Origin: Gymnorhina tibicen
Lineage: Eukaryota > Chordata > Aves > Passeriformes > Artamidae
Reading direction: 5' to 3'
Length of the DNA stretch: 64,000 nucleotides
Assembly: GCA_013399875.1 (NCBI GenBank)
Contig: VXAZ01002367.1
Coordinates: forward strand, 1 to 64,000
Shown piece after piece: positions 36,225 through 47,852 of the stretch (its first letter is position 1; the number at the start of each line of letters is the position of its first letter). Made by a program: the position numbers and the translations under genes. The notes under the pieces are model-generated. The model made no database searches. It saw only the letters and a program-made list of their open reading frames with translations, and was not told the DNA's origin.

Positions 36225-39200
36225 AGAGTTACTGTCTTTTTACTATCTTATTAGGGAAAAACTGCAAGCATTAAATGTCTGAACTAGGTGCTAATTCTTT
36301 GATATTTTGGGCTTTTTTAATGTTTTTAGAGAGTATTCACCCTTCATTCAGGGGAAAAAAAAAATCTTTACCTGGAAATCACCTTCTGTGCAATTACCTG
36401 TTAAGACTTCAAATGAAGCAAGGCTTCATTACCGTGGAGAAGATTTTCATGTGAAAATAGCTCTCCTCACAGGAGGCTGCCAACTTTTTTATTAATGGCT
36501 ATTCCCTCCCATTCTTTTCTTTTGACTATTGCACAATTACTACTCCAGTGGAGCAGGTCTTGCCCAAGGGAGAAGAGCTGGTGGATTCAAGGGGGTGGCT
36601 GGGTAGTGGCATTGAAGAGTCAGGTCGTTCATTACCCACCAGGTCTACCCAAAAACAATAACTGCACAACTCACAGAATGCAATCAAGTGCATTCTTCTC
36701 CAGGGTGATTAAAGAAATATTCAGTTTGATGCAACTGAGGTACAAAAGCTTTCTGCATTCTTCCTCTGCCAAGCATAGAAGAATGCCTTCCTTTACATGA
36801 TTTACAAAAACTCCCATATGCCAGAGACATATCATTTACATGGAATCCAGGCAGCTTCATGCAATCACTGCTTACACATAACTGTCCCAAAAGTGAGGGG
36901 CAGGGGGAATCTAAATGGAGTAAATCAGCTTATCAGTGCTCAAGGTTTATTTTATTTCTCCCAAAGGAGGAGAAGTATAGGTTTGCTAGGAATCCTTTTT
37001 TCTCTACTAAGGGTAAAAATCTGAAATGAAGAATAAAATTTTAAAAAAAAATTCTTAATTCTGATTTTGTAACTGCATCCAGTTTAAAATCTGCAAATAA
37101 TATAAAATTGATTTAAAGCCAATTCTCATTAAACAAGAAAAAGTGGAAGTGGCAATGGATGAAAAATTCAAGCAAACTGTTTGTTTTCCTTTTCTTGTTT
37201 CTCTGAGGCTTCTGCTCCCCCAAATCTCTAGCAATGGTATAAATCACATGCAGGTTTCTTCAAAACATTGCTAAACATCCAGCAGGAGAAAATGACATTG
37301 TACATCTCTTAACAGCAGCTGTACCCTACCATATTAAAAATCAATTACACTTCACATCATGCAGTCTCAAATTCAGCAGTTATTTGTGGTGCTAATTTGA
37401 GTTGTCCTGCATAATTAGAGGATCTGTTTCTCCTCATTATAAAAAAATTGCTTTTGCTAGGATTTGCATGGAGGTACTAACAGCATTGTAATCATGGTGA
37501 TTTTAGTAAAAGCCAAATTGTGTCTAGCTCTAATACTCCAAATCTTTAATGAATTTATCCCACAATATCCACAGAAGATAATTAAGCACCTTTATGCCCA
37601 TTTTTAATCAGTGGGGAACTGAAGCTCAACCTTAACAGGGTTTAGACACTCAGAGACATAAGCACCCTGCTTACCTCCAGTTTTAACACACACATTGCAA
37701 AAAAACCCAACACAACCACATGGATGGTGACAGGGGAATGAGATCAGACCTTTCCTTGAGAGGACCTGAGCTTCCAACACCGGTATACCCACGAGTTGGT
37801 GTCTGTCTTAATGCACTGCAATATTTCTAGTGTCAGCCTGGCTTTATCAGGGAGGATGCACACACACAAACCTTAAATAAGCTATAGAATGTGGTAATGG
37901 GGAAAAATAAGAAAAGTACTGGAGATTTGCCTGCAGCAGGGAGAGGAACTTGTCTCAGAAGGGTTATTGTTTCAGAATTGTTTGATGAAATAATAAACAA
38001 AATACTGCATTGCTAACAGTTTCTGTAGACCCATACTGCCTTGCAATGCGGAGGAGGACATGTACTCCCTGCCCAGAGAGGGCTTCCTGCATAGTTTCAA
38101 TGTGAAGGAACACGCACTCATTTGTCAATGACAAAAGGAAAATTTGTTAGCCTTAGTGCTTTCTCTTAAGCAGAAATAGTCCCATCAACGTTTGAGGTGT
38201 GTAAGGAGATTCAAATGGTTTTAATACTCAGGCTTCTTTTCTAAATTGAGTTAAGACTGCACTGAACCAATATTGCAAAGGACAAAGGTCAAGGCTTTAT
38301 TTATATAATACAAGGATGTAATGCAATAACCAGCTGTTGGAGGCATGTAAGTAAAAGATCAGGGACAAAGCTCCAGACAGGATGTCAGCAGTGTACAGGG
38401 AATTAGCCATGCAACTCCCTCTCATTAATTACAGATATGCACGTCTGAACCACCATACATCATTATGAAGGCGTACCCAGCAGTAACTGTGATTGATACT
38501 TTACCATTAGCAGTGCAAGAAAAGGTGAAAGAGGATTGTGCTCTTCTGGCACCATTAGGTAACCATAGTTGTGGGTTCTTCCTATGTTCAATCTGAAATG
38601 AAACAGCATCCATGGAAAAACATGGTAAGGAGGAGTTTTCATAATTTCCTGAAGTGCCATTTTTAATCATGTTACTATATAAGGAATAAATATTCCCATA
38701 CAAATTTTCAGGCAGCAATATAATATTTTTCTACAAAACCCTAATGAATATTAAATATTGTTACACCTTGCAAGATCTCAAAAAGCATGTTCTGTGTCAA
38801 CACACCTGTCAGAGACAAAAAAATTTAGAAGCTCAGAAGGACCTTGAAAGTTCCATTTCTAAATATTGCTTTTATTCAAAGTATGTTGCTTGCTTATGGG
38901 GCACACCCTGCAACTTTACTCCCAGTCAAATATATCTACAGCTTATTGAAGCCCATCATATATGTTTAGGGTACAAGACTACTTAGTTTTGTGACAAACA
39001 TTCTCTTACTATGTTTTTGCCAAAATAAATCCCAACAAAAAACCCCACAGTTTCAGCAACAAAAATGCAGAAATGGAAAAACATTTCACTTGTTATATCT
39101 GCTGTAGATGCTGGATTCTTATTTTTTTTAATATGAGCATCACATCCTAGTCAAAAGCTGACTTTCCAGTTTGTGCAAGAGTGCCACAAAGACAAAAATC

Positions 39201-39239
39201 CATCTTAAGGTAACAGAATGTACATAAGGCTTTACTGCC
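36225..39239. other. Unique non-coding stretch, no firm gene
   Basis: No certain gene. GCCCATTTTTAATCAGTGGG followed by GAACTGAAGCTCA near 37595-37630 resembles the reverse complement of the MIR 3' part (CCCCATTTTACAGATGAGGAAACTGAGGC), but only about 45 bp match, so I do not call it. An 8-base T run at 39122-39129 lies 110 bp past the stop of the pseudogene at 39240 and could be its poly(A) remnant on the minus strand. Confidence 0.5.
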
Positions 39240-39520
39240 TTACTCTAAGAACCTGTTGACATTTGGTTTTGTCCTCATGACATCTGCACCTAATGCAACA
39301 CTGGAGCCCTTATCAAAGGCTTTAAAATAAAGTTTACCGGCATTAACTTCTAGGTAGCCTTTTTCAAATGTTTTCCATACACTTTCTACACCAGATTTAG
39401 AAAAATGCAGCTCTTCATGTAGTCTTTAACTGATGGAAAAGATCCATCAAAGGTTTCTGGTAACCAGGTGTACCCTATTTCCTAGGCATTCTGCTGGCAG
39501 AGAACAATGACTGATATTCT
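39240..39520 (-). pseudogene. Broken protein-coding remnant, probable processed pseudogene
   Basis: I do not recognise the protein. On the minus strand an open frame runs from about 39412 down to a TAA at 39240-39242 and encodes a C-terminal end including EELHFSKSGVESVWK, TFEKGYLEVNAGKLYFKAFD and KGSSVALGADVMRTKPNVNR. Upstream the coding look continues in another frame, EIGYTWLPETFDGSFPSVKD, which is consistent with loss of one base near 39412. An in-frame TAG at 39482-39484 lies just before that, with a further VIVLCQQNA stretch beyond it. Neither frame gives an intact ATG-started gene. Amino-acid content is balanced, with several W, Y, D and G residues, unlike chance frames in this AT-rich DNA. 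No intron was found across the joined part. A short A run follows about 110 bp after the stop. A retrocopy is the simplest reading. A diverged terminal exon, or chance, remains possible. Confidence 0.5.
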
Positions 39521-42500
39521 TTACCTGAAGTGAACTGTATCCCGTAGGCTGGGAGAAAGTCAAGCCAAGAATCTGCTCTTCAGCTGAGCTGTTTTACAGG
39601 TAAAAAACACCAATTATGGCTCATGTTCACCCACAGAGTCTTGAACAAGGCTGTGCTTGGAATGGGAACTCTGAGTACCCCTTGTTATCACCGGTCTCCA
39701 GAAAGATACAGGCCAGATACACATTGTTGGTAGGCCTTGCCCAATTCTCAGGGCAAGAGGGTCCTTCTCTTACACAGGGCAGCACATGATCCCAATTTCT
39801 GCAGGTACTACAGTGCCTTCAGTCACCTACTTTAATTGCAAGACTTCTTTATTTTTTAAAACGCAAAACTGGTCTCTTCAGAAAAGAAAGAAAATGTTTT
39901 ACCTTTTTTACTTTATCAGTTTTTGCTAAGCTGACAACACAACTCCAATTTACCAAATGAACTGTAAAGTGTCATTACACTTCAACTGTTTCATTGTGGT
40001 CACCCCAATACACCTGTGAGATGTAAAGGCCTCATAATATAATTCAGAATATGATTAATGTAAGAGTTGCGAATTTCTCTGTTAAGGATAGTGGTTTTTT
40101 TGCATTACAGTTCAGTTCCTCAGGATGGGAATACTCTCAGCTTCCTGAGCTTTTGGCAGCTGAAGAGTCAGAATGTGCAGGGGAGGCTGATTAACACCCC
40201 ATTAGACCCATACTTTAATTTATGTGATCTCCTGTCTCTTCCTGCTTAAGACAGTCTCTCCCAGACTGAAGCAACTCTTAATCTTTCACTCTCTGCTCCT
40301 GTGGTCTACATTCTGCAGTATAAAATACTTCTTATTTGAGTCTGTTGAGCATTAAGCAGCTTTTTGTAGAGGTAAAATTCATGAGTCCATGCTTGACTTT
40401 TCCAGACCTCCAGAGCTTCAGGCTGTCCGAAGTCCTGCAGTGCATTAACCTATCCTCAAGAAAAGTACACCTCAGCTTAGATCAACATAAAAGGCAAAAC
40501 CTTTCCAAAGGAAGACAACACACTCTTTTAAGTCTGGTTTCCCTAAACAAAACGGAAGGCAAAGCACAGGTTTTCAGTGATGTTTTGAAAGGTGTTTCAG
40601 TCAGTTTTACATCTGGTTATGTAAATGTGAGCAATCGCACAGATTTTTAAACATGCAGTCTTTAGTGAGCTTGGTGACCTTGCTACACACATAAATGCAT
40701 TCCTCAAGAGGAAAAAAGGTATAATGGCTGGTTTGGGATTGATGGATTTGCTGTGGGTCTGTGCTTAAACAAAAGAGAGAGAGGTGAGTAGAAAGTGAAA
40801 TGTATGGAAACACAGTCTCAGAGAAAAGGGGTTATTAAAAGGAAAAGTAAAATGAAACGTTGTTTATTGTTGCTCAACACCGTAACAGACAAACTTTTAA
40901 CATATAACAAAGATTTAAACACAACATAGACAGAGGAAATCATTATTCCAGCTCTACAGACAGAATATCAGTCTCAAAATGCAGCTGCTTAAGAAGTGGG
41001 AAACTCCCAGTGACTGGACATTCCCCAACTCAATGCTTGTCTTGTGCATTTTGATGTTTCATGGTGTAGGACTTTTGTTTGCATGATGAGAAGCACAAAG
41101 GCCCTTGTGTTTGCTTTGGGCCTCTGGTTGCTATCGTAATACACAATACCATAAATATTGCTCACATTTTTTCAGCACTACACAGCAATTCTAGAAAATG
41201 AAGAGCAACAATCTGGGCTGAGGGTCCAGTGTATTGTAAGCACCAATGGCCCCTTCCTCCTTAAACAGCCATTACAAAGGAGGAAGAAACAGAAGAGGGA
41301 GCAGAAGGCAATGACAGAAGGGAGAAGGGAACAGACAGAATGTCACATGGACCCGTCTCCAGAGGAAACCTTCTGCTGCCCCCAGGGACCAAACAGCTGG
41401 AATAGAAGGAAGGTCATAAAAACCAACCGATGAACAACCCAAATCCAATTGCATCAAGAAGCACATTCCTAGAGACTAAGGATGGATGCAGCACCATGGA
41501 GTAGAAAAGAGTGACACTAACATCTTGCTTAAATGAGCACATCAGTTGAACTTTCTTTTTGCTACAATAAAAGAATTAAATGCAATGCACAAATAATTCA
41601 AGAGTTTATTGGCAGGGTGGAGAAAGAGCTTCTACATTCTAGGAGTGTTTTATTACTGCCTGCTTTCGAATTGCAAAGCAGTGAGCTCAGGGGTATTTAG
41701 AGTAAGACCATTGTAAGAGGCATTTGTGTTATAAAGTGCCTCAGAAGAACAGGGAAGACTCCTGAAACATCTCTGTGACTACATTTTAGGAGGCTGCTAC
41801 AAGCAGGCACACAGTTGCTTAGAGGCCATCAGAAATGGGATTAACATCTCCCTGTGTGTTGAGACACACAGAGCTCATAGCTGGGTACCCCAGAGCTGTA
41901 TTCACATTCTGCAACTTTTAAGTGACAAAGACAAGCAACTAAAACTTCTTCAACAACAAGGTGTGCAATCATACTTTCCCTGAGTAACCCTTTCTGAAAT
42001 GAATGTCTGATCTTAGGGAGTGCAAAATCCTGTTCCTGAAATCAGATGCATAAACCACATTCACTTTTGGACATCTCAAACTTCAGCAAGAGACTCAAAA
42101 TCCTAGAGCACAAAAATCCTCCCTGTGTAGTTATGCTGCACAAAAGGAAGAGAGCTGTTCTCAGTGCTGCCATTCTCTGGAGAACATGCTATTCTTTCTA
42201 GAACTGTAGCTTTTTTAAGCTATGGTAATTTACACTTCTCTGGCTCCTTCTCCTAGCTCCTCTGAGACTATTTAGCCACAATTTTAGGTGCAGTAATTGT
42301 AAGGACCAGAGAACTGTTCTTTCTCCTGGGGATGGGAGATCAGCCCAGCTCTCCTCCACACATGATTTTACTCCATCTCTTCCAGCTTCCCACCTTTCCA
42401 CAACCCTTGTTTGCTTGTGTATGTATCCATCCCTCAGACAACCCACCAATCCCCAGATTTCTTCTAACCTGAACAAACTCAAGCTGTACGGTATTGCTCA

Positions 42501-45500
42501 CAAGCCTTTTTTGCAGGTACAACATAAAAATGACAAGGGGAGTGCTTCTTCACCACGTCAGAGGTTACAGCTTAATTTGGCTTGGACTGGATCTGTCCTT
42601 GGACCACTCAATTTTATACAGTGCTGCTCCCTGTAAAGAAAAGAAACCTCAGGATTGAGGAGCATGTGGGTGCAGCAGGGCCACCCAAAGGTCTCTGATC
42701 ACCTCTGGATGAGGGTCTCCATGCAGCTGTGGTGGGGATGCAGATCTGTGCAGCACAGAGCCCTGTTAGCTGTGACAGAGCAGCCACCACTGACAGGCAG
42801 CAGTGGCCTAATGAGGTGGCTGCTCCCTCCCGGCCGCAGTGGACGGTGTCCGACCTCGTGCAAAACTGTCACTGCAATTGGAAGTAATTGGAGGCCTTTT
42901 TGCCAGGCTCAGCAGGGAGAGCAGGAGCCAAAGGGCATGGGGGGATGAGTGGAATGCAATCCCCTCGGGGCTGGGCATGCTGGTGGCAGGGTGTGGAGGT
43001 TCACAGTGCCACGGCCCACTCCAGGCTACTCCTCCAAGGTGGGGTATGAGCCCCGCCACTTCCAATCAGTCCTAACTACTGAGAGCTATTAAAATAAAAC
43101 CCAGAAAAAGTATTGCTGACACCTCAGGTTATGTAAAGGGCCAGTTTTAGGCAGCAGCCTTGCCTCTGTGTTGTTACAGACTCCCTTCCACCCTTCTTAC
43201 TCCATTTCTCACCAGTGGCGGTGGCTCAGGTCTCATAATAGTCCCAAACTTGTCCTGGTCTCCTCACCACACACCGAGCAGGAATTTGGAGCAGTGTTAT
43301 TATTTGGGGTACTTGAGGACACAATGTTCTCCTGAAGTGGCTTTTTTTTCTTTTAAAAGCATTATTTTTTAACAGTTTGATTAAAAATAATATTGCAGTG
43401 TGAGAAGGGGCACTCATGACACACCAACCTGACCTACTAATTTGAATTCCCAAAAGCTCTATCACAGACCCCCTGAAATGGAGGGCATTTAATAACTGAA
43501 TTTCTTAATGTGGAGGAGCATTTTTGGATCAAGTCCTTTCTTTTTTTGATATAGCACAGACTCTCCAGAACATCCTCTCATGCCTAAGGTGCTGCATGTC
43601 TAAGGTGAAAACTTCATCAGCTCCCAAAAGCCACAGATTAAGATTGCTGTGAGTTACTGCAGGCACCAGACGGGCAATCCCAAGACAAGGCATGTCACCC
43701 AGGGCACAGATGAGATTTTTGAGCATGTTACCACTTCCCCTGGTAGCAAGGTAAGGCAGAGAGAATAGAGCCAGGACACTCACACCAGCAAGGGGACAGC
43801 TGAAGATTTTAGACAGGGCTATTGTCTGCACAGGAATGATGGAATTACCATCTCAGGTGTTATTTCCGGGGTCAAGACACCCAGCAATCTCCAAGATCCA
43901 TGCATTTGCTCTGAGCACACAGCATGTTTTCCTCCTGCAGGTATCTAGCACTCCACAACATTAAAACAAACCAAGAAATTCCTTCCTGACTCTCTTGTAA
44001 CTGAAGATTTCTTAACAGCCAATACACTTCAAAACACTGGTGCACAGCCATTCTCTTAAATGCTTATGTATTTCACCTTTTCATTGGGGACAGTATGACC
44101 TCATAATTGAGATTCTGGCTCAGAAATCATCACAATGAGAGGGGAAGCCACGATCTCCCATACTGATCCTTCCTCCTTTGATAATTATTAACACAACTGA
44201 TGCTCTCTGACACTGAATTTTTCTGTGTCAATTTGCTCCCTAACTTGGAATTTTCTCGTAACCATAAGATCTTACTGTATTTTGGGGTTCTTCTCGGCCA
44301 GAGGGATCAGTTGGACAAGCACAGAAAGAAACAGAGACTGTGGTCTGGACAACAGACATGCAGAAGAGAAACTGATTAATCTGAAGGGTAGAATGACTGA
44401 AATTTAGTCTATGGGAAGTTTGGAACAAAATTATCATCATTCTGTTTTGGAGAGAAGACCAGAAATTAGAGCATTCTTTATAGACAGGAAATGAAAAAAG
44501 AAAACGCATCAAAACAATATTAAGTTTTTCCAAATGAGACAACAGCTGAGATTCCTATTTTTTGGTCCCCTGAGCTGCCAGGCACTCATCTTTTCTCTTC
44601 AGTAACCCGAGAGGGAGCCAGGTGTCCCCAAGCCCATTCCCAGGCTGTCAGAAGGGCACAACAGAGGTTGCCAGACTGGCTTCTCCAAATGGAAACCATG
44701 GAGCTGGGTACCCTCAACCCAGGCAGCTGCTGGGACACATCTATCCTAAACCTGTGGATACCGGAGCCAGGAGCAGCCTGAATGGCTGAGAGGCACTGAG
44801 CCAGCAGGCCCTGGAAACCCAGACTCCCTGAGAGCTTGCCAAACAGCTTGCCAGCAACCAGGCAAAGGGCCAGTGCTTCAGCACAAGTCAGTAGGAACCT
44901 CCTTTCTGCTTTGGTATCAGCTAGTCAGACTTTTCGTGAGGGGAATGCTTGTCATCCCTGCTGGGAAGCTGCATTTGTGGCCACAGAAGTGGCCCTACAC
45001 CCCACTTCCTACCAGCCCTTGCATATGGACACAGCAGTCAGTTGTGGGGATATGACCCCAGCGCATCTTGTGTCACACTTGACACTTATTTCCTCTCCCC
45101 TTCCAAAGCCGGATTTAACACAATCCATTCTTCCTGCCCTATGTTCTTTGCTTGAGGCTGCTTTGCCTCCATCCTGAGACAACACATAATTTTACTAAGA
45201 ACATTTTGTAACAGATAGCTTCCCAGTTCCTCTATGACCGTTTACTGCTGTAGGATGCAGTTGCTTCATGCCCACACAATATCCTCAGGCAACACACTTT
45301 GGTAAAAACTAAACATTCTAGAAGGGATTTATAAGATCTATGATCCCAAGTGAGTCTTTTAAGATATTTTATTGGTTAGTTTTGGCTATATATGAACAAG
45401 GAATTGAGGATCTATCCTGCAGCTTTAACTTAGGCTGTTCGCATATTACAGAAAGAGTGACTTTTGTCCCAGTCATGGGACAGAATTAGGCTTTCAGACC

Positions 45501-47799
45501 TAAAGCCAACAACAACAAACTCCAATGTGACCTTTGCATGAGAGAGTTGTATGGAGAATGAGCTATGCTAAACCTCAACCTTGCATCTCCTCTCACAAGA
45601 CACATGCACATTCCCACTCGCTTTCGGGAGCTCTGCTCCTACCTGCTTTCTGGAAACTCAGAAAAGACAAGACAACACGACAGCTTTCACTGGGTTTTTT
45701 TGTGAAATACCCTGCTTGTCTTTTCTTCCTTTCCCTACTTTTAAAATCACAATGAATTTTCTTTCTTCCAGATTTCTCTAATGTTTTCCCTGTGGTGTGT
45801 CCATTTTAGCCAGCCTCCCCTCTTCCCTCTAGTACCCGACACTGCTGTCTTTGTCAAGGAAGTCACGGGGAGTTCAGGTTTTCCCCTCTCCATTTCTCTT
45901 TGGACCTGACACTGCTCCTGACCCCTGCTCAGCCTTTGCTTTGAAGTGGTTTTTCTATACTCTGCTTTCCCACCAGATTGTGTTAACCCTCCTCCTTTCC
46001 CCGCTCCATCAGTTGGCTTCAATAAGTGAGAGGAGCTCACTGGAACCGCCTCTTTTGTGTTATCAGCGTGCTTTCACTTCTCATAAAATCCTACCCACCT
46101 TACACATAAAACAGCTTGGCAAAAAAGAATGGCTTCCAAGGCCTGGGATGACCGCTAAATTCCACACGGGAGCACTGCTAGCTGCCCCAGACAAGCCTGT
46201 CAAATAAGTCTTATGTTTGACCCAGGCAACTTCACAGCAATGTTTAAAAACAAGGAGCCACCTTCTTCCTCCTCCCCAGGACAATGGCATTCAAGTGTCT
46301 TTTTGCCATGTGCTGCAAACAGCATTACCCTTGTGGGGCTCTGCAACTTTTTTCCTGCTCTACTGCAATTTTAATGGAAAAAACACCGACAAATTTGGCT
46401 TAAGTACAGATGACTGATTTGATTCAGTCTCCTTGGTGCTACAGCTCCTAACTGATGGATGTTCAGGTCAAAGCAAGAAATGGCATCAGCACAAAGACTG
46501 GCTCTGCTCTTACTTATTACAGACTCCTGTAAACTTTCCAGATCTATAAATATTCACATTATTCCCACAGAGGGGAAGAAAGAGGATGATTTGTATCCTT
46601 CTAGTTTTTTCTGTTAACACATTCCCATTTTTCAGTGTTTTCCAGTTGGATAAATACCATGACGAACAGGAAACCCTTGTGAGAGAAAATACATTTTAGA
46701 TTAAATTGCAGTGGTGCATAGTTTATAAATATTTGCAATGGAATGTGGAAAATTTCTCTATTGATCACATTAATGTATGCTGAATACAGAGGACCAGGTT
46801 CTTTTTAAAGACATGAATAGAATTTTCACTGTAGGAAAAAAACCCCTGCAGAATCTGTGTATGCTACATAAACACATAGACAAAAACACTTTAAAGTAGA
46901 AAATGCTATTTTAATTACAATGGTAAAGCTTGATTTATTTTCTATACCTCTTTTGCCAGAAAGTTAAGCATCTGACAAAAATCTGAGTCATATTGCCTGA
47001 GGATCAAAACCAGAGAAAAATCAAAGCTTGCTAAAATGTTGTAACCTCTTAACCACTCCATTAGTAAGAGTTGATGATAACATTTAAATAAGAATGTAAA
47101 AACATTGTTTTGCTCAAAAATTACATTACAAAGATAAACAATAAGAGTTTGGGAATACCCTGGTTAACACAGTAGGCTGAAGGACTTATACAGATCTCTC
47201 CTCCATTCTCTTAAGTATTTTTCATTATTGCTTGCTAGACTATTGACTGTTTTTGAAAGGATTATTGTAGTTACAAATTCCTACTCAGGCTTCTTCACTC
47301 ACCACTTGAGAATACTGCAAAGGAGCACCTTTCCACATGTGAATGTGATCCACATGTGCACGTGGCTTTGTGCATGTGGGAGCAGCGTGGAGACACTGAG
47401 CCACAGCGTTCCAACACAGCTCCAGGACTGATCCCCTCCCTGACATCTCAGCACAGGTTAATTCCTCTGTGCCACATTGATGCAGCTGTACCAGCAATAA
47501 CAACATTTCCCTGCTCCCTCCTTTTTTACTTTGGGCATTTTAAGGCAAGCACTACCTGTGAGCCTTCAAACCCCTTTCACCCAACACAATGGTGCTTGTT
47601 ACAGCTGCTCATTTTCCAGCTTCCATCAGCATAATGCAATTAAAGGATCTCTGACATGAGTCATTAAAACCCTTCCCCATGAAGCTGTTCAAAACATAAG
47701 CCAGCCAAGAAAAGACACTGGGAGTAGCATATGTGGAGTACACAGCCCCTCACTTCACAGCTACCAGCCTGTTTAGGTGCAGTGACTTCTCACCTTTAA
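39521..47799. other. Unique non-coding stretch, no gene seen
   Basis: No certain gene or mobile element. Directly upstream of the pseudogene on the minus strand, the 39640-39835 interval has a stop-free, ATG-less stretch with several Cys and Trp codons, which may or may not belong to the same remnant. A 100-codon minus-strand frame at 43529-43831 has no recognised domain. The remainder is ordinary AT-rich sequence. Confidence 0.6.
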
Positions 47800-47852
47800 A
47801 ATAATAACAACAATAATAATAATAATAGTAATAAGTAGTAGTAGTAGTAGTA
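47800..47852. repeat. Compound microsatellite (ATA)n(GTA)n
   Basis: An ATA/ACA array (47800-47827) passes through AATAGTAATAA into five perfect GTA repeats (about 47836-47851). The change from ATA to GTA looks like a point mutation spread by slippage. It is likely polymorphic. Confidence 0.95.

Noticed and set aside
37595..37640. Reverse-strand MIR fragment
   Set aside because: Only about 45 bp resemble the MIR 3' part and the neighbouring core does not follow.
38425..38718. 97-codon minus-strand frame downstream of the pseudogene
   Set aside because: It starts beyond the pseudogene's stop codon, shows no recognised domain and has no clear splice link, so it was not joined to the remnant.
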